A stretch of DNA of 13,297 nucleotides from Rhodospirillales bacterium. GTDB lineage: Bacteria > Pseudomonadota > Alphaproteobacteria > JAREAF01. The translations under genes and the position numbers were made by a program. The notes beneath the pieces are model-generated. The model ran no database searches. It was given only the letters and a program-made list of their open reading frames with translations, and was not told the DNA's origin. Position 1 is the stretch's first letter. Each line of letters opens with the position of its first letter. The stretch spans positions 1-13,297 of the forward strand of contig JAREAF010000029.1 in NCBI GenBank assembly GCA_029240475.1, written 5' to 3'. Positions 12,803 through 13,297 of this stretch are shown one piece after another.

Positions 12803-13240
12803 TCAGGCGAGCCGGCGGCGGATATCCTCCACCATCGCCCGCATGTCCTCCAGATCCTCGAGCAGCCGCCGGAGCCCCGTGCGGCGAGGATCCAGATCCG
12901 CCGCCGACGGCTCTTCCACCGGCCCGGCCGCCGATGGCGCCGCATCGCTCCTGAGGCCGCCCTCGCGCAGGAGCCGCTGCACGCCCTTGATCGTGTAGCC
13001 CTCTTGATAGAGCAGGCTGCGGATGCGCCGCAGCATCTCCACGTCCTCGGGGCGGTAATAGCGGCGGCCGCCCCCGCGCTTCAGGGGCCGGACCTGCGGG
13101 AATTTCGTCTCCCAGAAGCGCAGCACATGCTGCGGCACGTCCAGCTCCTCGGCCACCTCGCTGATCGTGCGGAAGGCGCTGGGCGATTTCTCGACCCTGC
13201 GGTTGGGGGCAAGCTTCCTTGCCGGATTGGGCATTGCCAC
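12803..13240 (-). CDS. MerR-family transcriptional regulator (ihfA-linked type)
   Basis: The product is about 145 residues. SAFRTISEVAEELDVPQHVL (about 20-39) is the winged helix-turn-helix start of MerR proteins, followed by RFWETKFPQVRP and RRYYRPEDVEMLRRIRSLLY, then EGYTIKGVQRLL. The C-terminal part is short, with a Pro/Ala-rich linker and a helix DLEDMRAMVEDIRRRLA that may dimerise. There are no metal-binding cysteines, so this is not a metal sensor of the classical type. It follows the ihfA end by 17 bases, probably in one operon. The start is set at GTG 13240, with AGGAGG seven bases upstream. TTG 13246 is only one base from that site and ATG 13234 is thirteen away. Its regulated genes are unknown. 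Confidence 0.88.
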   Translation of the reverse strand: MAMPNPARKLAPNRRVEKSPSAFRTISEVAEELDVPQHVLRFWETKFPQVRPLKRGGGRRYYRPEDVEMLRRIRSLLYQEGYTIKGVQRLLREGGLRSDAAPSAAGPVEEPSAADLDPRRTGLRRLLEDLEDMRAMVEDIRRRLA

Positions 13241-13257
13241 GGCCAATCCTCCTTCGC

Positions 13258-13297
13258 CTAAGCCTCGCCTTCCTCGACGACGCTCTGGTTGATCCGG
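13258..13297 (-). CDS. ihfA: integration host factor alpha subunit, C-terminal end only
   Basis: Only the last 12 codons and the TAG stop are inside the window, reading RINQSVVEEGEA. The Arg-Ile-Asn followed by a short acidic tail is how alphaproteobacterial IHF alpha subunits often end. The call rests mainly on the downstream MerR-type gene and tRNA-Pro, the normal ihfA neighbourhood in this class. IHF binds and bends DNA as an alpha-beta heterodimer. Confidence 0.65.
   Translation of the reverse strand, partial: RINQSVVEEGEA

Noticed and set aside
1..13297. CRISPR array, rRNA gene or complete insertion sequence.
   Set aside because: No regularly spaced repeats, rRNA-like stretches or transposase motifs were seen on either strand.

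Overview
The window is GC-rich chromosomal DNA from a bacterium, most likely an alphaproteobacterium of Rhizobiales or Rhodospirillales type. The strongest taxonomic clue is the right end. There the last codons of a gene matching the integration host factor alpha subunit (ihfA) are followed by a MerR-type regulator and then tRNA-Pro(GGG), all on the minus strand. This is a familiar alphaproteobacterial order. Genus and species cannot be read from the sequence.

Layout from left to right. (1) Positions 1-1633: the 5' part of cutA (minus), a small conserved hypothetical gene (plus), and a trans-3-hydroxy-L-proline dehydratase gene (minus). (2) 1769-2191: a short gene holding only the N-terminal Arm DNA-binding domain of a tyrosine integrase, probably a remnant of a mobile element. 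(3) 2281-6471: four genes that look like one glycan-related locus. An ELM1-family gene (plus) meets a convergent three-gene operon (minus) made of a second ELM1-family gene, a PAPS-dependent sulfotransferase and a GT8-like glycosyltransferase. (4) 6751-8229: a GH5-like glycoside hydrolase, divergent from the operon. (5) 8264-9737: two overlapping genes, DUF1835/DUF3658 and a MORN/YwqK-type repeat protein. (6) 10035-10985: a phytanoyl-CoA dioxygenase-family enzyme. (7) 11101-12443: a YflT-like stress protein with a membrane segment, then a glycine-zipper lipoprotein with a peptidoglycan-binding domain. (8) 12629-13297: tRNA-Pro, the MerR regulator and the ihfA end.

The most notable assembly is the ELM1-sulfotransferase-GT8-ELM1 block with the neighbouring glycoside hydrolase. 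ELM1 proteins are named for a plant mitochondrial fission factor, but their bacterial members resemble GT-B glycosyltransferases. Two full-length paralogs around a sulfotransferase and a GT-A-like transferase suggest that the locus builds and sulfates a cell-surface or secreted glycan. That is an inference from gene content.

The intergenic spaces of the right half hold several inverted repeats: a long imperfect hairpin just past the tRNA-Pro 3' end, competing hairpins after the stress-protein gene, and a three-half-site palindrome upstream of the lipoprotein gene. No CRISPR array, complete insertion sequence, rRNA gene or recognisable riboswitch was seen.
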